Below, one piece after another: positions 18,200 to 27,998 of a DNA stretch of 64,000 bases. The stretch is from assembly GCF_009711055.1 (NCBI RefSeq), contig NZ_WMJY01000007.1, positions 42,241-106,240 on the forward strand, written 5' to 3'. How positions within the stretch are numbered: position 1 is the stretch's first letter; every line of letters begins with the position of its first letter. Origin of the DNA: Myroides pelagicus. GTDB lineage: Bacteria > Bacteroidota > Bacteroidia > Flavobacteriales > Flavobacteriaceae. Below the pieces are notes generated by a model. The model was not told where the DNA came from. It made no database searches and saw only the letters and a program-made list of their open reading frames with translations. Position numbers and translations under genes: made by a program.

Positions 18200-18207
18200 T
18201 ATATTTG
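18200..18207 (+). promoter_or_regulatory. -7 promoter element (TAnnTTTG)
   Basis: TATATTTG, 25 bases before the preferred ATG at 18233. An alternative ATG at 18209 would lie upstream of the predicted transcript start. Confidence 0.5.
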
Positions 18208-18232
18208 GGTGAAATGCTTAACATATTTTGAG

Positions 18233-19000
18233 ATGGATGAAATACAAGAATTACTCCACGAGATTAGTCGTTCGGTTACCCTATTTACTACAGGAGGATT
18301 TAGGCCTACCCATACGATAGAAGAGTCTTGGATAGGAAAGGTTAATTGTTATGGAGTAGATGAAGAAATACCTCTAGATGAACACGGAGCACTAATGCTT
18401 CCTATTGCGCAGTTTTACTTACCTTCTTTACCTTTTATCCCAGAAGCTGTAAAAGATACTCAGATCGTTACGGTATTTGCTTCAGCTAAGTTAGCAGATC
18501 CTTTAGAACCCATGGGGGCCAATTGGCTTATAAGGGAGTATAAAGCTTTAGAGGATATCCAGATAAAAGAATTATCTCATGCACATTCGTTCTTGAAAGC
18601 ATTCCCTCTTCAGCCAGCTTATGCTGCTGACGACTGTCCACTATGGGATGGTGGAGGGCTAACTGCAGCACAAGAAGCTCGAGTAATTGCATTGGAGGAG
18701 AAAGGTGTGATAGATAGTTACTACGATATTACTCAGCATCATTACCAGACCAAATTTGGAGGTTATCCATCTTATTGTCAATCAGGTATAGGGATAAGTG
18801 GAGATGACTTATTCTATCTTCCTCTTGAAGTAGAAGGAGTTGCAGTTCATGAGCCACAGGGATATGGTGAGGGCTTTGAATTTGTATTTCAAATAAGTTC
18901 AGATGAGAAAGCAGGTCTAAATGTAGTGGATAGTGGTAGTCTGATGTTTGCGAAGAACAAGCAGACAAAACAGTGGAGTATGTATTACGACTTTTATTAG
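18233..19000 (+). CDS. DUF1963 (YwqG-like) protein
   Basis: 255 residues from the ATG at 18233. The C-terminal half has the DUF1963 signature: KFGGYPSYCQSG, then EFVFQISSDEKAGLNVVDSGSL and a final short beta-strand region. Members are soluble cytosolic proteins of unknown biochemical role, sometimes linked to toxin-immunity loci, but no toxin gene is adjacent here. The next small gene is 29 bases downstream in the same direction and is probably co-transcribed. Confidence 0.8.
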   Translation: MDEIQELLHEISRSVTLFTTGGFRPTHTIEESWIGKVNCYGVDEEIPLDEHGALMLPIAQFYLPSLPFIPEAVKDTQIVTVFASAKLADPLEPMGANWLIREYKALEDIQIKELSHAHSFLKAFPLQPAYAADDCPLWDGGGLTAAQEARVIALEEKGVIDSYYDITQHHYQTKFGGYPSYCQSGIGISGDDLFYLPLEVEGVAVHEPQGYGEGFEFVFQISSDEKAGLNVVDSGSLMFAKNKQTKQWSMYYDFY

Positions 19001-19029
19001 TGAATATCGTTATTAAATAAGAATAAGAG

Positions 19030-19413
19030 ATGATAGCAGCGTTTAAAAAGAAGGCAATGGCATTAATGCAACAGATAACGACAGATCGGCGATGGGATAT
19101 TGAAGATCAGACGTTGTTTGTTGTGATGGGAATGACCTACTACGGGTATTGTCTAGGTTATGGCAAATTGGTTTGTATGCTAGATGATCAGCAGGTCAAT
19201 GAAGAAGTAGTAGAGATTTTGCATCGACTAGGGGCAGGTGATAAGTATGTAAGAGGGCTCATTAGTGCAGCGAATACTAGTTTTTATAGTCAAGAACAGA
19301 CTTTATATAATCAACTTGTCAATATCGGTCATAATTATTTTATGATGGATCAATTGAAGGAATTAGTTGACGGTATCTACCTCAATGCACAAACTGTTGC
19401 CCAACAGCGATAA
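19030..19413 (+). CDS. Small protein of unknown function
   Basis: 127 residues, soluble and mostly helical, with a Tyr/Gly-rich middle (GMTYYGYCLGYGKL) and no signal peptide. I recognise no family. It sits 29 bases after the DUF1963 gene and before a shared terminator, which suggests a two-gene unit. Codon use is ordinary for the window, so it is likely a real gene. Confidence 0.65.
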   Translation: MIAAFKKKAMALMQQITTDRRWDIEDQTLFVVMGMTYYGYCLGYGKLVCMLDDQQVNEEVVEILHRLGAGDKYVRGLISAANTSFYSQEQTLYNQLVNIGHNYFMMDQLKELVDGIYLNAQTVAQQR

Positions 19414-19416
19414 ATG

Positions 19417-19453
19417 CAAAAGAGCAGTAAGGAATAATCCTTCTGCTCTTTTG
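19417..19453. terminator. Bidirectional terminator
   Basis: CAAAAGAGCAG pairs with CTGCTCTTTTG, with an inner AAGGA/TCCTT helix. It lies between convergent genes and carries A- and T-runs on both sides. Confidence 0.85.
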
Positions 19454-19494
19454 TCTTTGTATTACTTGTAAAATAGTTGTTCTTCGTTTAAATC

Positions 19495-20970
19495 CTACCA
19501 GAACCCTAAGAACTTCCACCATAAACTACCTACACTTAACCAGATAATTAGGTTGATTACGGTCACTACAAAACCAGCTTTCCACCATTCGCCTAAGGTT
19601 GTATATCCCGAACCAAAGATAATAGGAGCAGTACCTGTTCCATAGTGTGTTAGTGATGACATGATCGATGATGAAAAGGCTAATGCAAAAGCTAATAACA
19701 TTGGTGGTGCACCTAAGGCAATTCCTGCTGCAAAGAAGGCTCCAAACATTGCGGTAATGTGTGCAGTGGTACTAGCAAAGAAGTAGTGTGTAAATACGTA
19801 AATCAATACTAATAAAATCGAACCAGCCCACCAGCTCACACCTAAATGGTTGATGCCAGTACCTACTGAATTTGCTAGCCATGATACTAAACCTAGTTTT
19901 CCAAGGAAACTAGCCATCATCACTAAGGCAGCAAACCATACGATCGTATCCCAAGCTCCTTTGTTTTTCAATACATCGTCCCAAGTCAGTACGCCCGAAC
20001 AAATCAAGATTGCTAATCCTAAGAAGGCTGCAGTAGTTGGCTGTACAATAAATGCATCTCCAAAAATCATCGCTGGTACTCCTGCCCATAACATTAATAG
20101 CAAGATGAATGTTGACATTGTTATCTTTTCTGCTAGCGTTAATGGCCCTAATTCTGCTAGTTTTTGTTTAGCAAATTTTGGTGCATCTGGCGTCTTTTTG
20201 ATTTGAGGTGGATAAATCACATAGATAATCAAAGGCAATAAGATCAAGGAAATAAGCGCAGGTAATAAAGCTGCTTTAGTCCATGTCAGCCAAGATATTG
20301 TATAGTTAGGATCTGTACCTTCATAAATCAAACTTACAATCAGCGGGTTTGGCGCTGTAGCTGTAATGAATAGAGCAGAGGTGATCGGGTTGAAGTTATA
20401 GTTAACCAAAGCTAAATAACGTCCAATTTTTTCTGTTGATCCACGTTCTGGTTTTGAACCAAAACTATCCGCAATAGAACGCATAATCGGGTGGATAATA
20501 CCTCCTCCACGCGCTGTGTTACTTGGTGTTACAGGAGCAAGTGCTGTCTCAGCTAGCCCTAATGCGTAGGCAATACCTAAAGTACGCTTACCAAAAATTG
20601 CGATTAGGGAGTAACCAATTCTACTTCCAAGACCTGTCTTTCCAAGACTGATAGATAACATAACAGCTACCCCAATTAACCAAATCAGGTCATTAGAAAA
20701 CCCACTTAAGGCATCAGCTAAAGCTGCTTTGCTATTTCCTGGATTGGTTACTCCAGTAATTGCCACAAGCGCAATGGCTACGATGGACACACCTCCAATA
20801 GGTAATGCCTTTCCGATGATTGCTGCGATTGTACCTACGAATAAGGCTAAAAGATGCCATGCATTAGGAGCTACTCCTTCTGGAATAGGAATCACAAACC
20901 AGATAATTAACGTCAGTGCAATGCTAATTGCTGCTGGAATTGGTTTGATTGGGTCAAGTCTATTTTGCAT
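19495..20970 (-). CDS. DASS family anion (di/tricarboxylate) symporter
   Basis: 491 residues with about twelve hydrophobic segments. Family marks are paired re-entrant motifs of the divalent anion:Na+ symporter (DASS) fold: NTARGGG in the first half and THYGTGTAPIIFGSGY in the second, plus the C-terminal GEWWKAGFVVTVINLIIW. It is closest in style to the 2-oxoglutarate/malate translocator (SodiT1) and CitT/YflS group, which import or exchange C4/C6 carboxylates. The exact substrate cannot be read. Start ATG 20968-20970. Monocistronic; the 760 bases upstream are non-coding apart from the thr leader ORF on the other strand. Confidence 0.9.
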   Translation of the reverse strand: MQNRLDPIKPIPAAISIALTLIIWFVIPIPEGVAPNAWHLLALFVGTIAAIIGKALPIGGVSIVAIALVAITGVTNPGNSKAALADALSGFSNDLIWLIGVAVMLSISLGKTGLGSRIGYSLIAIFGKRTLGIAYALGLAETALAPVTPSNTARGGGIIHPIMRSIADSFGSKPERGSTEKIGRYLALVNYNFNPITSALFITATAPNPLIVSLIYEGTDPNYTISWLTWTKAALLPALISLILLPLIIYVIYPPQIKKTPDAPKFAKQKLAELGPLTLAEKITMSTFILLLMLWAGVPAMIFGDAFIVQPTTAAFLGLAILICSGVLTWDDVLKNKGAWDTIVWFAALVMMASFLGKLGLVSWLANSVGTGINHLGVSWWAGSILLVLIYVFTHYFFASTTAHITAMFGAFFAAGIALGAPPMLLAFALAFSSSIMSSLTHYGTGTAPIIFGSGYTTLGEWWKAGFVVTVINLIIWLSVGSLWWKFLGFW

Positions 20971-21729
20971 ATCTAATATTTATGTGTTGACAAATAATTG
21001 TTTGCAATTTTAATACCAAAGTTTTGTGTTTTTCTGTGAAAAACACTTGTTTAATGTTATAGGGTGTAAAGTGTTTTATTCTTTTCTTATAACATCTTTT
21101 GGTGTTTTTGATATTATTATATGCTAAATTATTAATTTTAATTTATTTAATTGTGCTTTTTGTTGTGTTTTATTTTAGGTGTTTTTTACTTTTATACTTG
21201 TGGTATAGTGGGAAAAGTACTACTAAAGTTGACCTTATGATGATTTTAGTTTATAAGTAGGCTCTTTTATGTATATGTCTGTTAGCTGTAATAGGCGGAT
21301 ATAAGTTGATATTTCTCTAATTAGACAACAGTGAATTACTTTTCAAATAGATGGTATGTTTTTTTTATACTTCTGAATTAGCTACTACTTTTTCTATTAA
21401 CTTATTAGTTTGTTGCAAAGCTTGTGCTATACTACATGTATAGATCAAGAAAGCATGGACATAAATCTTCTTTGGCGTTTTTGAACGCTTAATTGGCCAT
21501 TTCACTTTTGTGTTTTTGATTCAAAAAGGAGTATTTAACGATTATTCACTAGCTGTATCACATTTTTTTGTATTAAAATGAGTGTTTATTAAATTAACTG
21601 CCACCCGTTGTAAATAGGGGGGTAAAAGATAAATATTGTGTGATTATTTCTGTTTATTTGATTATTTTTTTTCAAAAAAATAAAAATAAATCGTCTGGGT
21701 GTTTATTTTTTGTTAATTTAGTTCCACTT
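20971..21729. other. AT-rich intergenic region between DASS transporter and thr leader
   Basis: About 760 bases with no credible gene on either strand. It should contain the transporter promoter and the thr operon promoter. No perfect TAnnTTTG was found in front of either; near matches before the leader are TA-TTT-TTTG (21704-21712, one base too long) and TAATTTAG (21714-21721). A small hairpin GCGTT/AACGC lies near 21475-21488, and an A/T-only hairpin near 21661-21690. Confidence 0.5.
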
Positions 21730-21846
21730 ATGAGAGACAACAATAAGACATATAATATTCTTTCAACCACCATTATCTTAGGTGGCACCGGTCTTATTGT
21801 ATCTACGTCCTCCAGTATTATTACCACAATTATTACCCGCTTCTAA
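21730..21846 (+). CDS. thrL: Threonine/isoleucine-rich leader peptide of the thr operon
   Basis: A 38-codon ORF (ATG 21730, TAA 21844-21846) ending 89 bases before thrA. It holds 8 Thr and 8 Ile, clustered as TTII, IITTIIT; in E. coli the thr leader peptide is likewise a run of Thr and Ile codons, and ribosome stalling there relieves attenuation of thrABC. The longer open frame starting at GTG 21640 is not needed. Position, composition and the genes behind it make an attenuation role likely. Seen: ORF, composition, position. Known: Thr/Ile leader control in enterobacteria. Inferred: same logic here, evolved separately or not. Confidence 0.8.
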   Translation: MRDNNKTYNILSTTIILGGTGLIVSTSSSIITTIITRF

Positions 21847-21872
21847 GGGGATTCTATTTATTTATTGTCGTA

Positions 21873-21928
21873 AAAATTGGTTGCTCATCTTTAGGGATTA
21901 GTAGCTATTGGTATTGTTAATCAATTTT
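21873..21928 (+). promoter_or_regulatory. Possible attenuator or RBS-masking stem upstream of thrA
   Basis: AAAATTGGTT (21873-21882) can pair with AATCAATTTT (21919-21928; one G-U), the 3' arm ending eight bases before the thrA ATG. Inside the leader ORF, CCACC (21767-21771) pairs with GGTGG (21781-21785). A classical GC-rich terminator with long T-run is not visible, so the mechanism might be a weak terminator or masking of translation start. Confidence 0.4.
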
Positions 21929-21935
21929 ATAAACT

Positions 21936-24383
21936 ATGAAAATATTAAAGTTTGGCGGCACGTCTGTAGCCAATGCCGAGAACATTAGACGATGTATAGC
22001 CATTGTTGAAAGTAAGAGTGATTCTACTATTGTAGTGGTATCAGCTTTAGGAGGTATTACTGACCTTCTTCAGCATACAGCAATTTTAGCCTCTGAGCGA
22101 GATTCTTCATATATGTCAAGCTATACTACCATTGAAAACAGACACCTAGAGGTAGTCCGCGCTTTAATACCAGTCGCTAATCAAGCTGGAGTACTCAGCA
22201 ATGTTATCCGTCAGTTAAACGAATTGGAGACTTTGTTACAGGGGTGTTTTTACTTAGGGGAGTTGTCAAGCAAGACAAAGGATGTTATCTTTTCATTTGG
22301 TGAGCGACTATCGTCATTTATCATAGCAGAGGCTTTTAAATTTCGAGCAGCGGATTGTGTTCACGTACCAAGTGGACAATTGATTAAGACAAATAATCGC
22401 TACGGTCGTGCTGTAGTTGATTTTGCGATGACGGATCAGTTAATTCAAGACTATTTTGCCAAGGATAAGCACGCTATTTATGTAATGCCAGGCTTTGTAG
22501 CAGAGTCAAAAGATGGACAGATTACTACCTTAGGACGCGGTGGATCAGATTATACGGCAGCTATTGTAGCAGCTGCGCTACATGCAGCTGATTTGGAAAT
22601 ATGGACTGATGTCAGTGGTATCTTTACAGCTAATCCCAAGGTGGTAAAACAGGCGCGTGTGATTGAGCAAATTAGTTTTCAAGAAGCAATGGAACTATCT
22701 CACTTTGGGGCAAAGGTATTATACCCTTCTGCGATAGAGCCTATTTTGCCTAAGAAGATCGATATGTACATCAAAAACACGTTTGAGCCAAACTCTAATG
22801 GGAGTTTAGTTACTCATGCGAGTTTAGATGATAATCGAATTGTTAGAGGGATTAGCAATGTAGATAATATTGCGCTAATGACTTTAGAAGGGCCAGGTAT
22901 GGTAGGTGTAGCAGGTATTTCAAAACGATTGTTTGAAGTCTTAGCCAAGGAAGAGATCAATGTGGTCTTTATCACGCAAGCTTCTTCAGAACACTCAATT
23001 TGTTTTGCAGTAACCAAGGTGGATGCTCACCGAGCGGAAGCAGTGATTAACGATGAATTTGCCTTTGAGATTGACTATGGTAAAGTACGTCCTGTACAGG
23101 TAGAGTTGGGTATGAGTATCGTTGCTATTGTTGGTAACAATATCAAGAGTCACCAGGGGGTAAGCGGTAAGATGTTTAGTGCTTTAGGACGAAATAACAT
23201 CAATATTTGTGCGATTGCACAAGGAGCTTCAGAGCGAAATATCTCAGCGGTTATTTTAGAAAAAGATGCAAAAAAAGCATTGAATGTGTTGCATGAAGCC
23301 TTCTTTGAGGAAGTTACTGTTCAAGTTAACTTATTCGTCATGGGTGTAGGCAATGTAGGAGGTAAGTTTCTTGAGCAGGTGTATAATCAAGGCGATTTTC
23401 TAAGAGAGCATCTCAAAATTAATCTACGCGTAATCGGGGTAGCTAATTCAAAGCAAATGCTTTTTAACGAGGAAGGATTAGATACAGAAGCAATTAAAAC
23501 ATTAAATGAGACAGGTGTACCTATGCAGGGATATGCTTTTCTAGAGCAGATTAAAGAGTTAAACTTGCGCAATAGTGTGTTTGTGGACAACACTGCAAAT
23601 CAGGGTGTAGCCATGTCGTATGAATCTTATTTGCGCAATAGTATAGGAATTGTGACTTGTAACAAGATTGCTTGTTCATCGACAATGGAGTATTACCGTT
23701 CATTGAAGTTTTTATCTAAGAAATATAGTGCTTCTTTCTTGTACGAAACAAATGTAGGTGCAGGGTTGCCGATTATTGATACGATAAAGAACTTAGTAGC
23801 TTCGGGTGATAGAGTGCAAGAGATACAGGCTGTTTTAAGCGGTAGTTTGAACTTTATCTTTAATCAATACGACGGCAGCAAACCATTTGTAGAAGTAGTT
23901 AAGCAAGCCCAGGCTGAAGGCTATACAGAGCCCAACCCATACATTGATTTGAGTGGAGTAGATGTAAAGCGAAAGCTGCTGATTTTAGCTAGAGAGAGCG
24001 GGTATGGGTATGAGGATTCAGATATTAAGGTGAAGTCATTTTTGCCAGAGCGTTGTGCAGAGGTGCAAAATGTTGAGCAGTTGTTTGAGATTTTAGCCAA
24101 TGAAGAAGCGCATTTCAAAGCATTGTTGGATATGGCCAATAAAAAAGGAGCCAAACTACGTGTGGTAGCGAATTTTAAAAAAGGAGAAGCTACGGTAGAG
24201 TTACAAGCAGTCGATGGGACACATCCGTTCTATCAATTGGAAGGGAAAGACAATATCGTCTTATTCTATACCGATCGTTATACAGAGCAGCCCTTGTTGA
24301 TCAAAGGAGCTGGAGCTGGAGCAGAAGTAACAGCTTCTGGAATATTTGCTGATGTAATACGAATAGCTAACAAATTGAATTAA
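21936..24383 (+). CDS. thrA: Bifunctional aspartokinase / homoserine dehydrogenase
   Basis: 815 residues, the standard length of ThrA. Aspartokinase domain at residues 1-290 (KFGGTSVAN at the very start, TLGRGGSDYTA, DVSGIFTANP), two ACT regulatory segments at about 305-450 (LMTLEGPGMVGVAG; IVGNNIK), and a homoserine dehydrogenase domain from about 465 with the Rossmann loop GVGNVGGKF and the catalytic-region KIACS and NVGAGLPI. It performs the first and third steps from aspartate to threonine/methionine. First structural gene of thrABC, one base from thrB. Feedback control by threonine via ACT domains is the family rule; the leader ORF upstream suggests attenuation as well. Confidence 0.97.
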   Translation: MKILKFGGTSVANAENIRRCIAIVESKSDSTIVVVSALGGITDLLQHTAILASERDSSYMSSYTTIENRHLEVVRALIPVANQAGVLSNVIRQLNELETLLQGCFYLGELSSKTKDVIFSFGERLSSFIIAEAFKFRAADCVHVPSGQLIKTNNRYGRAVVDFAMTDQLIQDYFAKDKHAIYVMPGFVAESKDGQITTLGRGGSDYTAAIVAAALHAADLEIWTDVSGIFTANPKVVKQARVIEQISFQEAMELSHFGAKVLYPSAIEPILPKKIDMYIKNTFEPNSNGSLVTHASLDDNRIVRGISNVDNIALMTLEGPGMVGVAGISKRLFEVLAKEEINVVFITQASSEHSICFAVTKVDAHRAEAVINDEFAFEIDYGKVRPVQVELGMSIVAIVGNNIKSHQGVSGKMFSALGRNNINICAIAQGASERNISAVILEKDAKKALNVLHEAFFEEVTVQVNLFVMGVGNVGGKFLEQVYNQGDFLREHLKINLRVIGVANSKQMLFNEEGLDTEAIKTLNETGVPMQGYAFLEQIKELNLRNSVFVDNTANQGVAMSYESYLRNSIGIVTCNKIACSSTMEYYRSLKFLSKKYSASFLYETNVGAGLPIIDTIKNLVASGDRVQEIQAVLSGSLNFIFNQYDGSKPFVEVVKQAQAEGYTEPNPYIDLSGVDVKRKLLILARESGYGYEDSDIKVKSFLPERCAEVQNVEQLFEILANEEAHFKALLDMANKKGAKLRVVANFKKGEATVELQAVDGTHPFYQLEGKDNIVLFYTDRYTEQPLLIKGAGAGAEVTASGIFADVIRIANKLN

Positions 24384-24384
24384 A

Positions 24385-25308
24385 ATGAAAGAAATAAAGA
24401 TATATAGCCCAGCGACAATAGCTAATGTGTCATGCGGATTTGACGTATTAGGATTGTGTTTAGACAATGTAGGAGATGAAATGATCTTTAGACAATCAGC
24501 TGAAAGAGGGTTGCGCATTGTAGAAATAACAGGAGCAGATCTCCCCTTGGCTTTAGAGAAAAATGTAGCGGGGGTAGCCGGTCAAGCATTGATGGAACAC
24601 TTAAACCCAGACTTTGGTATAGAGATGACAATCCACAAAAAGATAAAAGCGGGTAGTGGTATCGGCAGTAGTGCAGCCAGTGCAGCTGGAGCGGTTTATG
24701 GTATCAATGCACTGTGCGGCTATCCATTGAGCAAAAAGGAGCTAATCTATTATGCTATGCAAGGAGAGGCTTTGGTAAGTGGAGCTGCGCATGCTGATAA
24801 TGTGGCACCTGCACTATTGGGTGGTTTTGCATTTATCCGAAGCTATGATCCATTAGATATTGTTTCGATCAAAGCACCTGAGCAGTTATACGCGACTGTT
24901 ATTCATCCACAGATAGAACTCAAAACCATAGATTCGAGATCGGTACTCAAGCAAACGGTGACACTTAAGCAGGCCATAACGCAATGTGGTAATTTAGGCG
25001 GACTAATCAGCGCTTTATATACGTCTGATTATGATTTATTGGGGCGCTGTTTACACGATGAGTTTGTCGAGCCTAAACGCTCAGTCTTGATTCCCAACTT
25101 CAAAGAGTTAAAAGACGTAGCTGCTAAATGTGGTGCATTAGGAGGAGGAATTTCGGGAGCAGGACCGTCAGTTTTTGTCTTGAGTAAAGGTAAGGAAGTG
25201 GCAGAGTGTGTTGCTCAGGCCATGAAGGCTATTGTAGCCAATGTAGATTATGCGTGCGATATTCACGTATCACCGATTAACCAAACAGGAATAAGAGAAT
25301 TGATATGA
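24385..25308 (+). CDS. thrB: Homoserine kinase
   Basis: 307 residues, GHMP kinase family. The ATP-binding motif is seen as AGSGIGSSAASAAGA (about residues 90-104), the N-terminal SPATIANVSCGFD is typical of homoserine kinase, and GALGGGISGAGPSVF near the C-terminus is the third GHMP motif. It phosphorylates homoserine for ThrC. The ATG is two bases after the thrA stop and the TGA overlaps the thrC ATG (ATGA), so the three proteins are translationally coupled. Confidence 0.97.
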   Translation: MKEIKIYSPATIANVSCGFDVLGLCLDNVGDEMIFRQSAERGLRIVEITGADLPLALEKNVAGVAGQALMEHLNPDFGIEMTIHKKIKAGSGIGSSAASAAGAVYGINALCGYPLSKKELIYYAMQGEALVSGAAHADNVAPALLGGFAFIRSYDPLDIVSIKAPEQLYATVIHPQIELKTIDSRSVLKQTVTLKQAITQCGNLGGLISALYTSDYDLLGRCLHDEFVEPKRSVLIPNFKELKDVAAKCGALGGGISGAGPSVFVLSKGKEVAECVAQAMKAIVANVDYACDIHVSPINQTGIRELI

Positions 25309-26606
25309 GGTATTATAGTTTAACGGACCACAGTATAGTCGCTACTTTTAAACAAGCGGCCTTAAAGGGAATTGCTCCAGATAAAGGATTGTACTTTCCT
25401 TCAGAGATCCCACAATTACCCGCTAGTTTTTTTCGCGATATAGCACATAAGAGTGAAGCGACGATTGCCTTTGAAGTAATAAGGCCTTTTATCAATAAAG
25501 AAATTGCCGATGCGGAACTTTATGCGCTTGTAAGCGATGTGCTCAACTTTAATTTCCCCTTAGTGTCAATAGAGAAGGATATCTATGCTTTGGAGTTGTT
25601 TCACGGGCCTACATTAGCCTTTAAAGATGTAGGAGCACGTTTTATGGCACGTTGTTTACAGGCATTGGTCAAAGACAAAAAAGAGAAGATAACGATCTTA
25701 GTAGCAACCTCAGGAGATACAGGAGGGGCGGTAGCCAATGGGTTTTATGACGTGGAAGGCATAGAGGTCGTAATCCTATACCCTGCTAATAAAGTCAGTA
25801 GTATTCAAGAAAAGCAGTTAACGACACTGGGTAAAAATATTAAAGCTATTGAGGTAGAGGGAAGTTTTGACGACTGTCAGGCAATGGTTAAAAGAGCCTT
25901 CTTAGATGAGGAACTAAAACAGAGAAACCTCACGTCAGCTAATTCAATTAACATTGCACGTTGGTTGCCTCAGATGTTTTATTATTTCTTGATGTATAAG
26001 GAACTGAGCACGCAGGATAAACCAATTGTGGTATCTGTACCAAGTGGTAACTTTGGCAATATCTGTGCAGGGATGTTAGCTAAAAAGATGGGATTGCCAA
26101 TTGCTCATTTTGTAGCAGCTACCAATACCAATGATACTGTACCAAGGTATATGCAACAAGCGATATACGCACCTAAACAAACACAGGAAACTATATCTAA
26201 TGCCATGGATGTAAGTGATCCTAGTAATTTTATTCGCATTCAAGAGTTGTACAACGGAGATAAAGAAGCTTTAGAGAAAGACCTAGATGCTTATTCATTT
26301 ACTGATGAGCAAACTTTAGCGACCATTAAGCAGATTTATCAAGCCAATGACTATATCGTCGATCCTCATGGAGCTGTTGGTTATTTAGGGTTGAAGAAAT
26401 ACCGCGAACAGGTGCAGGAAGATTTTATAGGTATATTTTTAGAAACTGCACACCCTGTTAAATTTCCTGAATGCATTGAAGGATTACTAGGGGTGGAGAT
26501 TGAAGTACCAGAGCGATTAGCAGGTGTTTATCAAGGAGAGAAACAAACGGTAGGTATTCAGACTTATCAGCAATTAAAAGATTATTTATTGGAGTGTAAG
26601 TCTTAA
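25305..26606 (+). CDS. thrC: Threonine synthase
   Basis: 433 residues, PLP fold type II. The PLP lysine is K107 in GPTLAFKDVGARF; ATSGDTGGAVA and VPSGNFGN are the phosphate-binding loops. It converts O-phosphohomoserine to threonine. Start ATG overlaps the thrB stop by four bases. It is the last gene of the operon and is followed 30 bases later by a terminator. Length and motifs match the ~430-residue bacterial form. Confidence 0.97.
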   Translation: MRYYSLTDHSIVATFKQAALKGIAPDKGLYFPSEIPQLPASFFRDIAHKSEATIAFEVIRPFINKEIADAELYALVSDVLNFNFPLVSIEKDIYALELFHGPTLAFKDVGARFMARCLQALVKDKKEKITILVATSGDTGGAVANGFYDVEGIEVVILYPANKVSSIQEKQLTTLGKNIKAIEVEGSFDDCQAMVKRAFLDEELKQRNLTSANSINIARWLPQMFYYFLMYKELSTQDKPIVVSVPSGNFGNICAGMLAKKMGLPIAHFVAATNTNDTVPRYMQQAIYAPKQTQETISNAMDVSDPSNFIRIQELYNGDKEALEKDLDAYSFTDEQTLATIKQIYQANDYIVDPHGAVGYLGLKKYREQVQEDFIGIFLETAHPVKFPECIEGLLGVEIEVPERLAGVYQGEKQTVGIQTYQQLKDYLLECKS

Positions 26607-26637
26607 GACTACAATCTATGATGTGATTAATTTGTCT

Positions 26638-26672
26638 AAAGCGAGTAAAGTATTATTCTTTGCTCGCTTTTT
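26638..26672 (+). terminator. Rho-independent terminator of thr operon
   Basis: AAAGCGAGTAAAG pairs with CTTTGCTCGCTTT (one G-U) and runs into T5. Confidence 0.85.
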
Positions 26673-26892
26673 AAGTTTTAAGTAGTTTATTCAGAGATGA
26701 TTATTTTGTGTTTAACTGTTAGTTAGTTTAAGGTGAATAAATTGTTGAAACTTTATTGTCCAAGGGATAATAAAGTAAGTAAAACAACAATAGCGTACTT
26801 AAAAGGTATCCATTATGTTATAAGTAATATAATAAATTATTGATATTGTTATTTTTTTGTATCATTGTAGTATAACATAGTATAAAAAAACA

Positions 26893-27972
26893 ATGACATT
26901 ATTATTAGTCTATTTAGGGCTAGCACTATCTATTTCTTTTATCTGTTCGATAGCGGAAGCAGTATTATTATCAGTACCTATTTCTTACTTAAAATCAAAA
27001 CAAAGTAAAGGAGATGCTAAAGCAGGTAAGATGTTGAAGCTAAAAGAAGATATAGATAAACCACTCTCTGCCATCCTTTCGTTAAATACCGTAGCACATA
27101 CTGTAGGAGCAGCAGGAGTAGGAGCACAGGCTTCTATCGTATTTGGAGAAGCTTATTTCGGGGTTGTTTCGGCTGTTTTGACTTTATTAATTTTAGTGAT
27201 TACAGAGATTATTCCTAAGACAATCGGAGCGAATTATACCAAGAACCTGTATGGGTTTGTAGCGAATGTAACTTCATTAATGGTTGTTGTTTGTTACCCT
27301 TTAGTAATTATGTCATCAGTATTGACACGTTTTTTGAGCAAGAAACAAGAAGAAGGAACAACGAGTCGTGAAGAGATTTCGATGTTAGCTACTATTGGTG
27401 AGCAAGAAGGAATCTTAAAAGGAAAAGAAAGTAAGATTATACAAAATATTATTCGTCTAGAGACAGTTCAAGTATCAGAGATATTGACTCCTCGAATAGT
27501 TATGGTTACGGCAGATGAAGAAATGACACTGCGTGAGTTCCTAGCAGAGAAAGAGTTTTTATATTTCTCTAGAATTCCTATTTATCAAGGCAATCGCGAT
27601 AATGTAACCGGTTATGTCTTGAGAGAACAAGTTTTCGAATATTTGGCAGAAGATAAGTTTGACATTCGATTAAAGGATCTGAAACGCGAGTTGATACATT
27701 TCTCAGAGAAAAATAGCGTCGTAGCAGTATGGAGCAAATTTACAGAGAAACGCGAGCATATCGGTATAGCACTAAACGAATACGGAGAAGTAGAAGGAAT
27801 AGTGACGTTGGAAGATGTCATAGAAACTTTACTGGGCTTTGAGATAGTTGACGAAAAAGACAAAGTAGTGGACTTGCGCAAGTATGCCTATGATCGTTGG
27901 CAGCGCAAAAAGATGAAGTACCAGTACTTAGACGGAAAAGAGAATGAGGATAAATCAGAACAGACGAATTAG
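26893..27972 (+). CDS. CNNM/DUF21 membrane protein with CBS pair
   Basis: 359 residues. The N-terminal 140 residues form the CNNM (DUF21) membrane domain with three or four hydrophobic helices, small-residue motifs (SIAEAVLLS) and the conserved EIIPKTIGANY. A CBS-domain pair follows (about 190-310; RIPIYQGNRDNVTGYV and LNEYGEVEGIVTLEDVIETLLG). The CorC/HlyC domain that ends many relatives is absent, the protein stopping in a charged tail. The family transports or senses Mg2+/Co2+, and the old label hemolysin is misleading. Monocistronic with its own terminator. Not clear whether it is a transporter or regulator of one. Confidence 0.9.
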   Translation: MTLLLVYLGLALSISFICSIAEAVLLSVPISYLKSKQSKGDAKAGKMLKLKEDIDKPLSAILSLNTVAHTVGAAGVGAQASIVFGEAYFGVVSAVLTLLILVITEIIPKTIGANYTKNLYGFVANVTSLMVVVCYPLVIMSSVLTRFLSKKQEEGTTSREEISMLATIGEQEGILKGKESKIIQNIIRLETVQVSEILTPRIVMVTADEEMTLREFLAEKEFLYFSRIPIYQGNRDNVTGYVLREQVFEYLAEDKFDIRLKDLKRELIHFSEKNSVVAVWSKFTEKREHIGIALNEYGEVEGIVTLEDVIETLLGFEIVDEKDKVVDLRKYAYDRWQRKKMKYQYLDGKENEDKSEQTN

Positions 27973-27998
27973 AAAATAGTCTTAAAGCAGATAAATAT

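Noticed and set aside
17625..18224. 199-codon minus-strand ORF across the end of bshA
   Set aside because: It overlaps bshA and runs through its terminator; no domain, serine-rich shadow.
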